Shown here: positions 25,202 through 34,801 of the stretch, piece by piece
Layout of the letters: the number at the start of each line of letters is the position of its first letter
How positions within the stretch are numbered: position 1 is the first letter of the stretch
NCBI GenBank assembly: GCA_004376055.2
Contig: CP049016.1
Span: forward strand, 186,001 to 250,000
Direction: 5' to 3'
DNA: 64,000 nt
Source: Nitrospirales bacterium LBB_01
Lineage (GTDB): Bacteria > Nitrospirota > Thermodesulfovibrionia > Thermodesulfovibrionales > Magnetobacteriaceae
Notes under the pieces: generated by a model
Databases searched by the model: none
What the model was told of the DNA's origin: nothing
Seen by the model: only the letters and a program-made list of their open reading frames with translations
Translations under genes and position numbers: made by a program

Positions 25202-28200
25202 CTATCTAACTATCTCAACTTGCTTATTTGGAATTTCACCAAACATCTCCGGTGCATAGAGAGCCTCAACGCGGCTTTCGGGCAGCATGAATGTTCCCTC
25301 GTTATTAAACCTGACTGTGTATGACACGCTGAATTTGCTCTTTGGTACGTACCGGTAATAGGCTTTCAGGCCTTCAAATGAGTTTTCTCTGTAAACCTCA
25401 TCAGCATACCCCAAAGTTGTTACATTATTGGCAGAAGACAGCATTGCAGAGCTTCTTTTTAATCCGCTGCCCAGTATTGATGACCCCGCAGGGATTGGAT
25501 CAGCAACCGCCACCCAGGTCATATCGCTTTGAGCGTCAATTTCAAGTGTTACACTTGCAACATCACCTTTTGTCCATTTGCCCTGCGTTTTCTGTTGAAC
25601 AGGCTCAACGGTTTTCTTTATCCGATATCCGGTTGAAACCGGCTCTTTCAGGGCAATTGCAGCAAGCGAGGACACTGTGACCCACGGCGCTCCATTGCCA
25701 TTATGAACAACCGATAGCATATTTCCTTTGCCGGTGTTTGTTTCCTGCCAGCCAAAAGACAGTGTGCCGCCTTTTGGAGTTTTATTGAAATCAAGTTTTT
25801 TGCTCTTATCCCCTAATGCTGCCGATGTGATTCCGGTTACTTTAGTGTTCTCAAATTTAGCCGAAAACTTATCCATCGCGACAACACCCCATGCGTTAGC
25901 AACCGTTGTGCTCCAGTGACCGTGTTTTAATGACTGCACAGTGCCGTTAGCTATGCGGACAACGTCCTCTTTCCAGTCGTCAAAGGGTAGCACTGTCAGG
26001 AGCGCCTTAACCGTGTTGGTATCTGGTGAGGACATAAGCCAAAACAGGTTTTGATTAGCGTCTTTGGATAGCCCCATGAAAGTGCCCACAATATTCATCC
26101 TTGAGCGTAAAATTGTCTTTGCCTCTTTCAAGAGTGTGTCCCTATTTGCAAGACTATGTTCCCTCCTTAGGATATTTATCCAGTCAAGCAGGGCTGATGT
26201 CGGCCACAGATTGGGCTCAATGGTTATCGGTTTAAGGTAGTCGGCTTTAACTGAAGCGTAGCTGGAAATTGCCTCTATTGCCGCAAGTTTTCTTATTGAT
26301 ACGTCGGCTGTAGGAAGCGCCGAGCTTCTGATAATCTTTCCTTCAACAAAATTGGTAAGAGCACTGAGCATTTGCGATAAAGCAGGCTCAGGAATCTTAT
26401 ACCCTGCCTCATTTAGTATGGAAAGAATGTATGAGGTCAGCACATCGCTTCCTTCAAGCATTGTTGGAAAGTATTTTGCAAAACCGTCTTTGTCAAGATA
26501 TGCGGGGATTGTCTCCATTATCTTGTCTAACTCCTTTTTATCTTTCAGAGCAACGGCTTTCGATATTCTCTGCTCAAGGCATGTGTAGGGATAGGCGCTC
26601 ATAAAGGATGAGACGCCGTCAAGTCCACGAGACAGCTGACCGGTAACTTTTACATCTATCCCGCCCTTTTCTGAGACTGCACTTGCAGGTTTTTCAATTT
26701 CAATGCTATATTTCTTGTCTTTGATTTGAGCAAGGGTTGATTGAAAAGTCCTCACTTTTACAGCTTCAAGCACCGTTGATGATTTCTTAAGTTTATCTGA
26801 GGCCGCACCAGAAAGCTCTTTAGCGTTAACCTCATAATCAATCCGTTTAACGCCATAGGGAACCGTAATTTCCCAGCCAATGTCTTTTGCCTCCCCAGGT
26901 GCCAATTTCACAGTTGTTTTATCACGAGGTGAGTTTCCCCCTTTTCCATCCATTGTTAAGTTTAGGTTAATATCTGTTTCAATGCTGCGGTCGGAGCCGT
27001 TTCTAACTGTAAACCCAGCCCTGTAATTGTCCCCTTCTCGCACTATAGGAGGAGTGCCTGCAAATAAGATTAAATCCTGAGACGATTTAATAGTGGTCTC
27101 TCCTGTACCAAACAGGCTTGTACCGGATGATGCCACCGCAAGTATTTTAAAAGCGGTAAGTGAGTCATTTAGCGGAATTTCAACATTTGCTTCTCCATTT
27201 GAGTCAACCTTTACAGTGCCTTTCCAAAAAAGCAGCGTGTCAAACAATTCTCTTGTAATCTGTCTGCCGCCACCGCCGCCATGAGGAAGCGCTTTTTTGC
27301 CGAAGTGCCGCTTGCCTACCACCATCATCTGGGCTGTTGAGGTCACAACTTCATACGGGCGCTCTCCCATCATTGCCTTTAACAAATCCCAACTGCTGTT
27401 TGGATAAAGCTCCAAAAGTCCCTCATCAACGGCAGCCACCGCAGCCTCAGTGTCAACAGGCACAGGTTTTCCATCGGGCGTCTCAACTTTTATGTGTACT
27501 TTTGCCTTACTACGAATCTTATAAGTTTCTTTGTCGGCTTTAACCGCCACACTTAAAGTGTTCGGTTTCCACCCAACTCTAATTTTGCTAAGTCCAAACT
27601 TATAAGCCGGTTTCCCAGGATCAAACATAAACCCCGGTTTTTCCTCACCTATCCGCCCCCTTACGGCAAACACAGAAACATAGACGTTAGGTGAATAGTT
27701 GTTTTTGACAGGAAACTCTAACACAGGCTCCTTGCCGCTTACCTTCTTTACAAAGTAATCAATCACACCCTCTCGTTCAACTGACACTAAAACCGTTGCC
27801 TCCCTAAAAGGCATTTTGACCTGAAAACGGGCAGTATCGCCGGCCTCGTATTTTTTCTTTTCCGCAATTACATCTATCCTGTCACTGTTGCCGGTGCTGG
27901 AGTTCCACCAGTCTGTGCCGTCAGATACCCAGAACTCGGTATTTGCAAACGACTTGTTACCGGCATCATCGGTAGTTACGGCTTCAATTATAATATTACC
28001 CCCAGCCTTTGCAACAGCATTACAGATTAACAATCCTTGCGCATTGGTTTTACCCTCACAAGCCGACCCAATTTTCTTTATTTCTGTCACACTGCTGTAG
28101 CCGTAAAATCCGCCGGTTATCCGCCTTCTGTGGCTGTAGGTTTTCCTCTGAAAAAAACCCGCCTTAACTGTGGCATTGGCAACAGGCTTACCCTTTGTAT

Positions 28201-30883
28201 CGACGACTACCGCTTGAAATCTAACAGTGTCTTTAATCAACACCCACCCCTCTGTTTTAATTCCCACAAAATGCTTGGATGGATACAAGTTTGTGTGTGT
28301 AGAAACAGTTTGAACCTCGCCGTTAGGGTCAGAGTATTCAAGTTCAGTTAGGAGCATTGCAGGGGTTTTAATTTCAGGAATTTTCTTAAAAACAGCACGT
28401 CCGCCACCTCCGCCATCAAGATTAAACGTCAGAGTTTCAAGTTTAAACGGTTTCTCTTTTTTGATTGTTTCACCTTGAGTGTCGTCGTCAGTGTTATCAC
28501 CACTGGTTGTTTCAATGCCCTCTTTTAGTTCATTGCCAGAAAAAGTGAAATCCTCATAGTCAGGGAAATGCAGTTGATATGAGCTAATTTCCGCTCTTAC
28601 TTTTACCGGCAATTTTGAAGCGCCGCCGCCGGAAAGATACGTTGCAGAAACGTTAAATGCCGCATCTTTTGGTTTTATAAGCGGAGTCTGAGAAGCTGTA
28701 AGCTGTCCTCTCATAAGCGGCACTCGGAACTCCTCTACTTTAAATGTGCCAGTGAGAACATCCGTTGATTTCCCACTGCTTTTAGACAGGAGTGACTCAT
28801 AGTTGCCTAATTTAGCATCTCTGGGAATTTGCCACAAACCCTCAGAGTGACCGATTGAATTCCACTTTATTGGAATGGTGTAACTCTGCTCGCTGCCGCG
28901 ATGAGTTATTGTCATCTGAGTGGGAAGCTCCTCTGTTTTAACAAGAGCAAACCCTAGTCCGGTTCTCTTTCTGGCAACGTGTTTAAAGTGAACGATTTCT
29001 CCTGCACGGAAAAGTGTCCGGTCAAAAATCGTGTGAATTGTAATCTTGCCGGATTGTGAATAATCATTTGAAAATAAATTAAATCTCCACGGCTCTATCC
29101 CCTCATCCCAGCTTGAGTGAATAAAGGTCAAATCGCTGCCTTTTTTGGCAAATACAAAGAGCCCCCCTCCAATTCCATTTAATGACTGTGTGTTTTCAGT
29201 GTAATTTAATTTAAGGTTGCTGTAGGGGAGTTTATCTGATGAGATTTCCTTATTAATCCTTGCTACACCGCTTTCGTCTGTCTTTCCCTGCCAAATTATT
29301 TTTCCGTTACAGTCCCTGAGGGTAACATCGGCATCCTTAACCGGTTCTGCCGTATCAAGAGTTGTAACCCAAACAATGGAGGACTCCCGTCCCCACTTAA
29401 AGTGTGCCGACAGATTGGTAACCAGTGCTCCTGCCTGCACGTACATGGTCTTAGTGTTTTCCAAAAGGTGTTTGCCTAAAATATTACTTTGCAGCTCCAC
29501 GATGTGAAAACCGGGGGTTTTAAGGGGAATCCCTACGACTTCAAACTCTTTGCCCGCTCCAGGAAGAGGAATAGATACGCTTTCAGTTTTCTCTTTGTCA
29601 GTAAGAATCGGTTTTTCCCTTACAGCCGAAGACAGTGTCCTCAGCCATTTGATAGTGTCCTCCTCACTGGTTTTATTGGAGTGGTGAATTTCCCCTTTTA
29701 CCTCGCCTGATATTGCTCCCTTAAGCGTATTTTCTATATTTCTAACCGTTATGGGGAGTGCGGGGGATGCGTTTAACTCAAGAATGCCAAACCGGGATGA
29801 AAATTTGGCAAGCGGCGGGTACTCATCGGTTAATACTTTTAGAGGGAATTTATCAGAGTTTGAAAGCAGCCGTCCGGAATCGTCTTTAACATTGGCTGGC
29901 AATATGACGCTAAAGGCTGATTTTTCAGGAAACGGCCCCTCAAAATGACCATACGTCACATAGGTATCATTATCGTGTGCTTCTTTATCTTTTAATTTCC
30001 ATGTTTTACCGGAATCTGATTTTAAAGAGATTTCTTTTGCTAAACTCCACGGTATTGGGGCTGAGGATAGAATTTTCATAGGCGTAAGCGGAATACACTG
30101 CTTTTCAGGACGTTCCCGCTGGCATTCAAACGTTATGGTAAACGGCGGGCGTGTTTTATAGGTGAGGGTTTGGTCGGCAGTTGTGGCAGCGCCGGTTTTG
30201 GATTTAACTCCTTTGCCCCAGACTATTTTTACCTCTTTGTCTGGAGGATGTGCTCTTTTGCACTGAAAAATTGCCATTGGAGCTTTTCTGTCTTCTACCC
30301 ACATGGTTTTTATCACTTCTTTTTTCTTTTTATCATCTAATAGACTAATACCGATTTTCTCTCCTATCCCGTTAACGCTGCAATAGACATTTTCCATCAT
30401 TGATTTTTCGTCCGCCGGAGCATCCAGTGTAAAAGCAAACGTCTGTTCCTCTTCAATAGGCGCTCCCTCGTATGGCTCTTGCCGTATAACTGAGGGGCCT
30501 CCAGTTGAGAAACTAAATTCTCTCTTTCCTGTAATAGTCTTTCCCGACAGGGTTTTAATATCGTCTTTTAATTTAAAGTTACACACAATACCAGCCGGTA
30601 AATCAGCGGTAAAATCGTATGACCAGTTTTTGCCGTCAATCCATCTGCCAGTGGCGTTATCGGTACAATTTGTGACAAATGGGTTTTTAAGGAACGGGTT
30701 GCCAAATGGGACGATTTGCTCAGAAAATCTCACCGCCACCTGTCTTACATTTTTAACCGTACCGACAGGAGTAAAAACATCAACCTGCGCAGATTCCACA
30801 GTGCTGACTATTGCAGTTAATGCCAAAAGTATTGCGATTATAATTAAAAAAAGTATGTGTGATTTTACGAAACTTTTCTTCAT
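25202..30883 (-). CDS. Bacterial alpha-2-macroglobulin family protein
   Basis: A very large periplasmic protease-trapping protein, 1893 aa. A signal peptide (KSHILFLIIIAILLALTAIVS) ends near VESAQ, with no lipobox Cys, unlike the lipoprotein YfhM of E. coli. Repeated macroglobulin beta domains fill the N-terminal two thirds. The thioester motif CLEQ is at residues 1435-1438 (26570-26581) inside an alpha-rich thioester domain, and a receptor-binding-like beta domain ends the chain. The usual partner penicillin-binding protein 1C gene is not adjacent. Its ATG overlaps the stop of a HicB-like ORF. Confidence 0.93.
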   Translation of the reverse strand: MKKSFVKSHILFLIIIAILLALTAIVSTVESAQVDVFTPVGTVKNVRQVAVRFSEQIVPFGNPFLKNPFVTNCTDNATGRWIDGKNWSYDFTADLPAGIVCNFKLKDDIKTLSGKTITGKREFSFSTGGPSVIRQEPYEGAPIEEEQTFAFTLDAPADEKSMMENVYCSVNGIGEKIGISLLDDKKKKEVIKTMWVEDRKAPMAIFQCKRAHPPDKEVKIVWGKGVKSKTGAATTADQTLTYKTRPPFTITFECQRERPEKQCIPLTPMKILSSAPIPWSLAKEISLKSDSGKTWKLKDKEAHDNDTYVTYGHFEGPFPEKSAFSVILPANVKDDSGRLLSNSDKFPLKVLTDEYPPLAKFSSRFGILELNASPALPITVRNIENTLKGAISGEVKGEIHHSNKTSEEDTIKWLRTLSSAVREKPILTDKEKTESVSIPLPGAGKEFEVVGIPLKTPGFHIVELQSNILGKHLLENTKTMYVQAGALVTNLSAHFKWGRESSIVWVTTLDTAEPVKDADVTLRDCNGKIIWQGKTDESGVARINKEISSDKLPYSNLKLNYTENTQSLNGIGGGLFVFAKKGSDLTFIHSSWDEGIEPWRFNLFSNDYSQSGKITIHTIFDRTLFRAGEIVHFKHVARKRTGLGFALVKTEELPTQMTITHRGSEQSYTIPIKWNSIGHSEGLWQIPRDAKLGNYESLLSKSSGKSTDVLTGTFKVEEFRVPLMRGQLTASQTPLIKPKDAAFNVSATYLSGGGASKLPVKVRAEISSYQLHFPDYEDFTFSGNELKEGIETTSGDNTDDDTQGETIKKEKPFKLETLTFNLDGGGGGRAVFKKIPEIKTPAMLLTELEYSDPNGEVQTVSTHTNLYPSKHFVGIKTEGWVLIKDTVRFQAVVVDTKGKPVANATVKAGFFQRKTYSHRRRITGGFYGYSSVTEIKKIGSACEGKTNAQGLLICNAVAKAGGNIIIEAVTTDDAGNKSFANTEFWVSDGTDWWNSSTGNSDRIDVIAEKKKYEAGDTARFQVKMPFREATVLVSVEREGVIDYFVKKVSGKEPVLEFPVKNNYSPNVYVSVFAVRGRIGEEKPGFMFDPGKPAYKFGLSKIRVGWKPNTLSVAVKADKETYKIRSKAKVHIKVETPDGKPVPVDTEAAVAAVDEGLLELYPNSSWDLLKAMMGERPYEVVTSTAQMMVVGKRHFGKKALPHGGGGGRQITRELFDTLLFWKGTVKVDSNGEANVEIPLNDSLTAFKILAVASSGTSLFGTGETTIKSSQDLILFAGTPPIVREGDNYRAGFTVRNGSDRSIETDINLNLTMDGKGGNSPRDKTTVKLAPGEAKDIGWEITVPYGVKRIDYEVNAKELSGAASDKLKKSSTVLEAVKVRTFQSTLAQIKDKKYSIEIEKPASAVSEKGGIDVKVTGQLSRGLDGVSSFMSAYPYTCLEQRISKAVALKDKKELDKIMETIPAYLDKDGFAKYFPTMLEGSDVLTSYILSILNEAGYKIPEPALSQMLSALTNFVEGKIIRSSALPTADVSIRKLAAIEAISSYASVKADYLKPITIEPNLWPTSALLDWINILRREHSLANRDTLLKEAKTILRSRMNIVGTFMGLSKDANQNLFWLMSSPDTNTVKALLTVLPFDDWKEDVVRIANGTVQSLKHGHWSTTVANAWGVVAMDKFSAKFENTKVTGITSAALGDKSKKLDFNKTPKGGTLSFGWQETNTGKGNMLSVVHNGNGAPWVTVSSLAAIALKEPVSTGYRIKKTVEPVQQKTQGKWTKGDVASVTLEIDAQSDMTWVAVADPIPAGSSILGSGLKRSSAMLSSANNVTTLGYADEVYRENSFEGLKAYYRYVPKSKFSVSYTVRFNNEGTFMLPESRVEALYAPEMFGEIPNKQVEIVR

Positions 30884-31059
30884 CTGTGATTTCCAACAAT
30901 TTTCCCCGCCTCTTCTAAGAAAAGTCTGACTGCGGTTTTCAGCATTTCTTTGGAATGCTCAACGCTGTCTCCACAGCTTGAAACATCCAGCTCAGGACAA
31001 TAGGCTACAAATACACCGCCCTCCTTAAATACAATTATGTCATAATCTAATGATACCAC
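30880..31059 (-). CDS. HicB-like small antitoxin domain overlapping the macroglobulin start
   Basis: A 59-codon ORF, GTG start at 31059 behind GGAG, reading VVSLDYDIIVFKEGG then VFVAYCPELDVSSCGDSV and an LFLEEAGK helix. This is the HicB half-RNase H pattern (strand, YCPELD, G-D-S, helix). Its TGA overlaps the macroglobulin ATG (ATGA), implying translational coupling. A complete HicA/HicB pair lies just upstream. It has no own toxin and no visible DNA-binding tail, so it may be a solitary HicB or an evolutionary leftover. Confidence 0.7.
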   Translation of the reverse strand: MVSLDYDIIVFKEGGVFVAYCPELDVSSCGDSVEHSKEMLKTAVRLFLEEAGKIVGNHR

Positions 31060-31127
31060 TTGACTCCTCGTTTTATTGCCTTAATGCTAACATGAATTGA
31101 GTATCATTATAAGGAGGAACTAACATT

Positions 31128-31337
31128 TTAAGCATAAATCAACCGGCCCTTAGGCTGTGGAATTGGACGTCCCGACTCTTTTGCAGTTTCAATCCACTCT
31201 GTGATAATGACCTCGATGTTTGACAAAGCCTCATAGTAAGTGGAGCCATCGGCTGCGCATCCAGGCAGCTCAGGTACTTCTGCCACAAATGACTCATCCT
31301 CATCACTCCAATATATTATTATCTCATATCTATTCAT
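31128..31337 (-). CDS. hicB: HicB-family antitoxin
   Basis: A 69 aa HicB-type partially degraded RNase H fold: IYWSDEDESFVAEVPELPG, CAADGSTYYEAL and a WIETAKESGRPIPQP helix. It overlaps hicA by 8 bases, in the common toxin-first order of HicAB loci. It lacks a separate C-terminal ribbon-helix-helix, as many short HicBs do. Confidence 0.88.
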   Translation of the reverse strand: MNRYEIIIYWSDEDESFVAEVPELPGCAADGSTYYEALSNIEVIITEWIETAKESGRPIPQPKGRLIYA

Positions 31338-31590
31338 CTTCCTTTACCCCTAATTTGTATTTTACTATGATATTGCGAATTTGTTTAATCTGATATGGTT
31401 TTCCTTTACCATTTTTTGACTGAATATTTATGATTTCTTCTATACCTTCTTTCAAATAAATGTGATGAGAGCTTTTTATCCTTTCGGTAAACCCTATATG
31501 TACTAACAACTCTCGTAATTTTTCAAAATTTATATTAGCATCAGATACTCCTCTCAATATTTGACCTAATAGTTTATTGTATTTACTCAT
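31330..31590 (-). CDS. hicA: HicA-family mRNA interferase toxin
   Basis: A double-stranded-RNA-binding fold toxin, 86 aa from ATG 31590. The family core is seen as INFEKLRELLVHIGF and the catalytic His in SSHHIYLKEG. The ATG overlaps the end of the wzt-like gene (GCATGAGTAA), so it is read from the same message. Upstream in-frame starts would lie inside wzt and are rejected. Confidence 0.82.
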   Translation of the reverse strand: MSKYNKLLGQILRGVSDANINFEKLRELLVHIGFTERIKSSHHIYLKEGIEEIINIQSKNGKGKPYQIKQIRNIIVKYKLGVKEDE

Positions 31591-32848
31591 GCGGCATGCT
31601 TCGCCACCTCTGATTAATAAACATTGTAACATTAGAGGAATAAATGTTAAATCCGGTCTTGTACGGGTCGCAGTCGGTTATATAAAATGAGACTGCCTGC
31701 TGCCACACATCCCACGGGTGCATTTGCCATATTTTAGTGTGCAGCGTAAAGAAGTATTTGCCTGTTGTAAGCGGTAACGGACCCAAAGTGCAGACAAAGT
31801 ATCGGTCAGTTTTTTCAAAAAAGCAGTCATTGATTGGATTAGCCGTGCCAAATGTTATCCTGTCGCCATACTCGCTGTGTAAATCAAATCCTACGGTAAA
31901 GTTTTCGTAAGGAGCCTCTCCTTCTGCCCATATATGAAGCTGCATGGTTTGTCCGGTCTCAAATCGGTTACAAATATTACCATCCAAATCTCTAATCTGT
32001 ACCTTTGAAAGATAAAACGGGCTGATCTGAGGTTTTCTTATCACCTCAGCCGGTGAAACATCAGAACCGTAGAGAGCATTCTGTTCATATAACAATGTGG
32101 TTTCGTTTGCCTCACCGTCTTTTAATATCCTGCCCTCAGACAAAATTATCACCCTTTGGCATATTTGTCTTACAGTGGGAATATCATGGCTTACATAAAC
32201 AATAGTCCGCCCGGTCTCTGTGTTTATCTCTCTTATCCGTTCCATACACTTTCTTCTGAAACTGATGTCCCCTACGGCCAACACCTCATCAACAAGCAGT
32301 ATGTCTGTATCCATATGCGCAGAGACTGCAAATGCCAGCCGCACATACATCCCAGATGAGTATCTTTTAACCGGCGTATCGAGAAATTTTTCAACTCCAG
32401 CAAAATCCACAATTCTATCAAAACTGGCCTTTATCTCCTTTTTTTTCATACCAAGAACGGCGCCGTTTAGATAGATATTTTCACGCCCGGTTAGCTCCTG
32501 ATGAAACCCTGTGCCAACTTCTAAAAGGCTGCCCACACGCCCTCTTAATACCGCACGACCCTCTGTAGGAGATGTTATGCGGCTTAGGATTTTAAGCAGT
32601 GTGCTTTTCCCTGCCCCGTTTCGCCCAATTAAGCCAATCCTTTCACCCTCGTTTATTTCAAAGTTAATATCCTTAAGCGCCCATAACTCCTCTTGTGTGG
32701 CGCCTGAACCATTGTGCCCCAACATTTTTCTGAAAACCCCTTTTACTAACCCAGAGGCTGACTCACGAAGGGTCTTATAATTACCGGCAAGTTTGTGGCT
32801 TATCATGTAGCTTTTACTGAGGTTTTCCACTAAAATTATTGGCGTCAT
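31583..32848 (-). CDS. Polysaccharide ABC transporter ATP-binding protein (Wzt-like)
   Basis: ATPase of an O-antigen/capsule exporter, 421 aa. Walker A GRNGAGKST, signature YSSGMYVRLAFA and Walker B DILLVDEVLAVGD are present. A C-terminal beta domain (about 260-421) of the Wzt type, which reads the terminal modification of the glycan, is recognisable. Its start shares one base with the stop of the permease gene, a tight operon. The 3' end overlaps hicA. Confidence 0.93.
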   Translation of the reverse strand: MTPIILVENLSKSYMISHKLAGNYKTLRESASGLVKGVFRKMLGHNGSGATQEELWALKDINFEINEGERIGLIGRNGAGKSTLLKILSRITSPTEGRAVLRGRVGSLLEVGTGFHQELTGRENIYLNGAVLGMKKKEIKASFDRIVDFAGVEKFLDTPVKRYSSGMYVRLAFAVSAHMDTDILLVDEVLAVGDISFRRKCMERIREINTETGRTIVYVSHDIPTVRQICQRVIILSEGRILKDGEANETTLLYEQNALYGSDVSPAEVIRKPQISPFYLSKVQIRDLDGNICNRFETGQTMQLHIWAEGEAPYENFTVGFDLHSEYGDRITFGTANPINDCFFEKTDRYFVCTLGPLPLTTGKYFFTLHTKIWQMHPWDVWQQAVSFYITDCDPYKTGFNIYSSNVTMFINQRWRSMPHE

Positions 32849-33675
32849 CAGATTATATCTGCAAAGGTTGATTCATTTTTGTTAAAAAACCAGACCCCTG
32901 TAAACAATATCAATAAGGTAATAGAAATTGCCAAATAGATTCCCATAGGATATAGCTCTGCCGAGCTCCCTGATAAAACCCATCTGAATCCTTCAATTAT
33001 GCCAACCATCGGATTTAGAGAATAAAGTAGTTTCCATTTATCAGGCACAACCGTACTGGAAAAACCAACAGGCGTTACATAAAGCCCAATCTGTAAAACA
33101 AACGGTATAACATAACGAAAATCTCTGTACTTAACATTTAGCGCAGAAAGCCAATAGCCAATCCCAAGGGACAAGAGAGTTAACAAAAGTAAAAACAGAG
33201 GAAGAAACACAATCCTCATATTAAACCAGATGTGATAATAAAACAACATGCCGACTAAAAGAGCGAAGGAAATAAAAAAATCCAATAAACTGACCATAAC
33301 AGAGGATGTCGGTATGATTATCTTTGGGAAAAACACCTTTGATACCATGTTTTCATTTAGGATAAGCGAGTTGCTGCTCTCAGCCACGGTGTTAGAGAAA
33401 AACTGCCACGGGAGCATTGCGGTAAAAACCAGTACAGGGTATGGAGTTCCGTGTGAGGGCATCTTCGCAAGCTTTCCAAATATAAACGTGAAAATAGCCA
33501 TAGTTAAAACCGGTCTCAAAACTGCCCACGCTATGCCAAAGAAGGTTTGTTTGTAGCGCACAAGAACGTCCCTGATAGATAGGAACACTAAAAGCTCACG
33601 GTAGTCATAAAGTTCACGAAAAAAGTGTGCAGCGCTTCTCTCAGGCGTTATTATTATCTGAAAGGATTTTTTCAT
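32848..33675 (-). CDS. ABC-2 type polysaccharide export permease (Wzm-like)
   Basis: Inner-membrane permease, 275 aa with six helices. YRELLVFLSIRDVLVRYKQT, FGIAWAVLRPVL and LNPMVGIIEGFRW are hallmarks of the Wzm/RfbA group. It pairs with the adjacent Wzt-like ATPase. Glycosyltransferases for the chain are not adjacent. Confidence 0.93.
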   Translation of the reverse strand: MKKSFQIIITPERSAAHFFRELYDYRELLVFLSIRDVLVRYKQTFFGIAWAVLRPVLTMAIFTFIFGKLAKMPSHGTPYPVLVFTAMLPWQFFSNTVAESSNSLILNENMVSKVFFPKIIIPTSSVMVSLLDFFISFALLVGMLFYYHIWFNMRIVFLPLFLLLLTLLSLGIGYWLSALNVKYRDFRYVIPFVLQIGLYVTPVGFSSTVVPDKWKLLYSLNPMVGIIEGFRWVLSGSSAELYPMGIYLAISITLLILFTGVWFFNKNESTFADII

Positions 33676-33713
33676 GGTGATATGCTGACTCCTTGATTAA
33701 GGGAAAGAACTTC

Positions 33714-33816
33714 TACCACGAAAATCACGAAAAACGCGAAATTTTTAAAAAATGAATATTCCCAACTATTTTCTTCTTTATGAATCCTTTTTTTGTGCCT
33801 TTCGTGGTTAATATCT
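33714..33816. repeat. Short dispersed repeat (CACGAAAATCACGAAAA / TTTCGTGGTTAA)
   Basis: The 150-base gap between Wzm and the E1 gene holds CACGAAAATCACGAAAA at its start and TTTCGTGGTTAA at its end. The same words recur, in the other strand sense, at 37854-37877 inside the tail of the glycosyltransferase gene. Confidence 0.5.
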
Positions 33817-33825
33817 TTATATTTC

Positions 33826-34632
33826 CTATACCTCGCAATATTCCCCGCCATAGTTAGCTCCGTTCATAGAGGTAATAGTCGGGTGTTTTCCGCAAACCGG
33901 ACAGTCAGGGTTTTTGGGTACTTTTACTTTTCTAAAAGTTGTCTTAAGCGCATCATATATAAGCAGTGACTCCTTTAGCACATCCCCTTGACCGAGTATT
34001 ATCTTAAGAACCTCCATAGCTTGAAGCCCTCCAATAACGCCCGGTAAAACTCCAAGCACTCCTGCCTCCTGACACGAGGGGACAAGACCGGGGGGCGGCA
34101 TCTCTTCAAACAGGCAGCGATAACAGTGCCCAACGCCAGGAATTATAGTTGTCACCTGCCCTTCAAATCTTAAAATCGCAGCGCTTGCCAGCGGCTTTCC
34201 TGTTAGCACGCAAGCGTCGTTTATCAGGTATCTGGTGGGAAAGTTGTCACTTCCGTCCACAACTATGTCATAGCCGTCAATCAGCTGCATTATGTTTTCA
34301 GCAGTGATTCTTTCCTTTAGAGCGATAAAATCAACGTCAGGGTTAAGGGCTTCAAAAGTAGCACGAGCCGAGTCCACCTTTGGCATTCCAATGGTGCGTG
34401 TGCTATGGGCTATTTGTCTTTGCAGGTTGCTTAACTCAACGTAATCGTCATCAATCATCGCTATGGTTCCAACCCCTGCGGCAGTTAAGAAAAATCCGAC
34501 AGGACAGCCAAGCCCGCCGGCTCCTATTATGAAAACCTTTGCCTTAGCAATTTTAGCCTGCCCCTTGCCGCCTATCTCAGGCAGGATTATGTGTCTGCTG
34601 TAGCGTAAAATCTGCTCCTCAGTAAAATCCAT
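33826..34632 (-). CDS. ThiF/MoeB-family E1-like adenylyltransferase (second copy)
   Basis: A 268 aa E1 enzyme activating a sulfur-carrier protein. The ATP loop GAGGLGCPVG, LSNLQRQIAH, SDNFPTRYLIN, zinc pairs CYRC and CPVC, and a possible catalytic Cys in PSCQEAGVLG are visible. It precedes no carrier gene but lies with a TusA-like gene and a homoserine dehydrogenase on one strand. In Wolinella, E1 plus sulfur carrier supply sulfide for homocysteine synthesis; a similar role here is inference. The 34633-34801 gap upstream holds a dispersed repeat. Confidence 0.88.
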   Translation of the reverse strand: MDFTEEQILRYSRHIILPEIGGKGQAKIAKAKVFIIGAGGLGCPVGFFLTAAGVGTIAMIDDDYVELSNLQRQIAHSTRTIGMPKVDSARATFEALNPDVDFIALKERITAENIMQLIDGYDIVVDGSDNFPTRYLINDACVLTGKPLASAAILRFEGQVTTIIPGVGHCYRCLFEEMPPPGLVPSCQEAGVLGVLPGVIGGLQAMEVLKIILGQGDVLKESLLIYDALKTTFRKVKVPKNPDCPVCGKHPTITSMNGANYGGEYCEV

Positions 34633-34654
34633 TGCCTCTCCTTATACCAAGCTA

Positions 34655-34762
34655 CATTCTATTGCCTAACTTCGTTGGCATCGTCAAAAGCTCCTCAACG
34701 TACTAAGAGTACGCCTCCGTCGCTTTCTCCTTGCCGCCAAGGGGACTCCCCTTTAGGGGATG
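34655..34762. repeat. Dispersed repeat with CGTACT/AGTACG hairpin
   Basis: The gap between the E1 gene and the TusA-like gene holds ACTTCGTTGGCATCGTC, a perfect CGTACT-AAG-AGTACG hairpin and GGGGACTCCCCTTTAGGGG. The last part recurs, inverted, in MITE copy D (37685-37707). I recall similar sequences in other Nitrospirota and deltaproteobacterial genomes. Confidence 0.5.
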
Positions 34763-34801
34763 CTTCAGACTGCAACTCGGTATTAAACTGTATGTATAAA
34801 A

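Noticed and set aside
30890-31125. Empty intergenic gap before the macroglobulin
   Set aside because: It contains a 59-codon HicB-like ORF with GGAG and an ATGA overlap, so it was annotated as coding.
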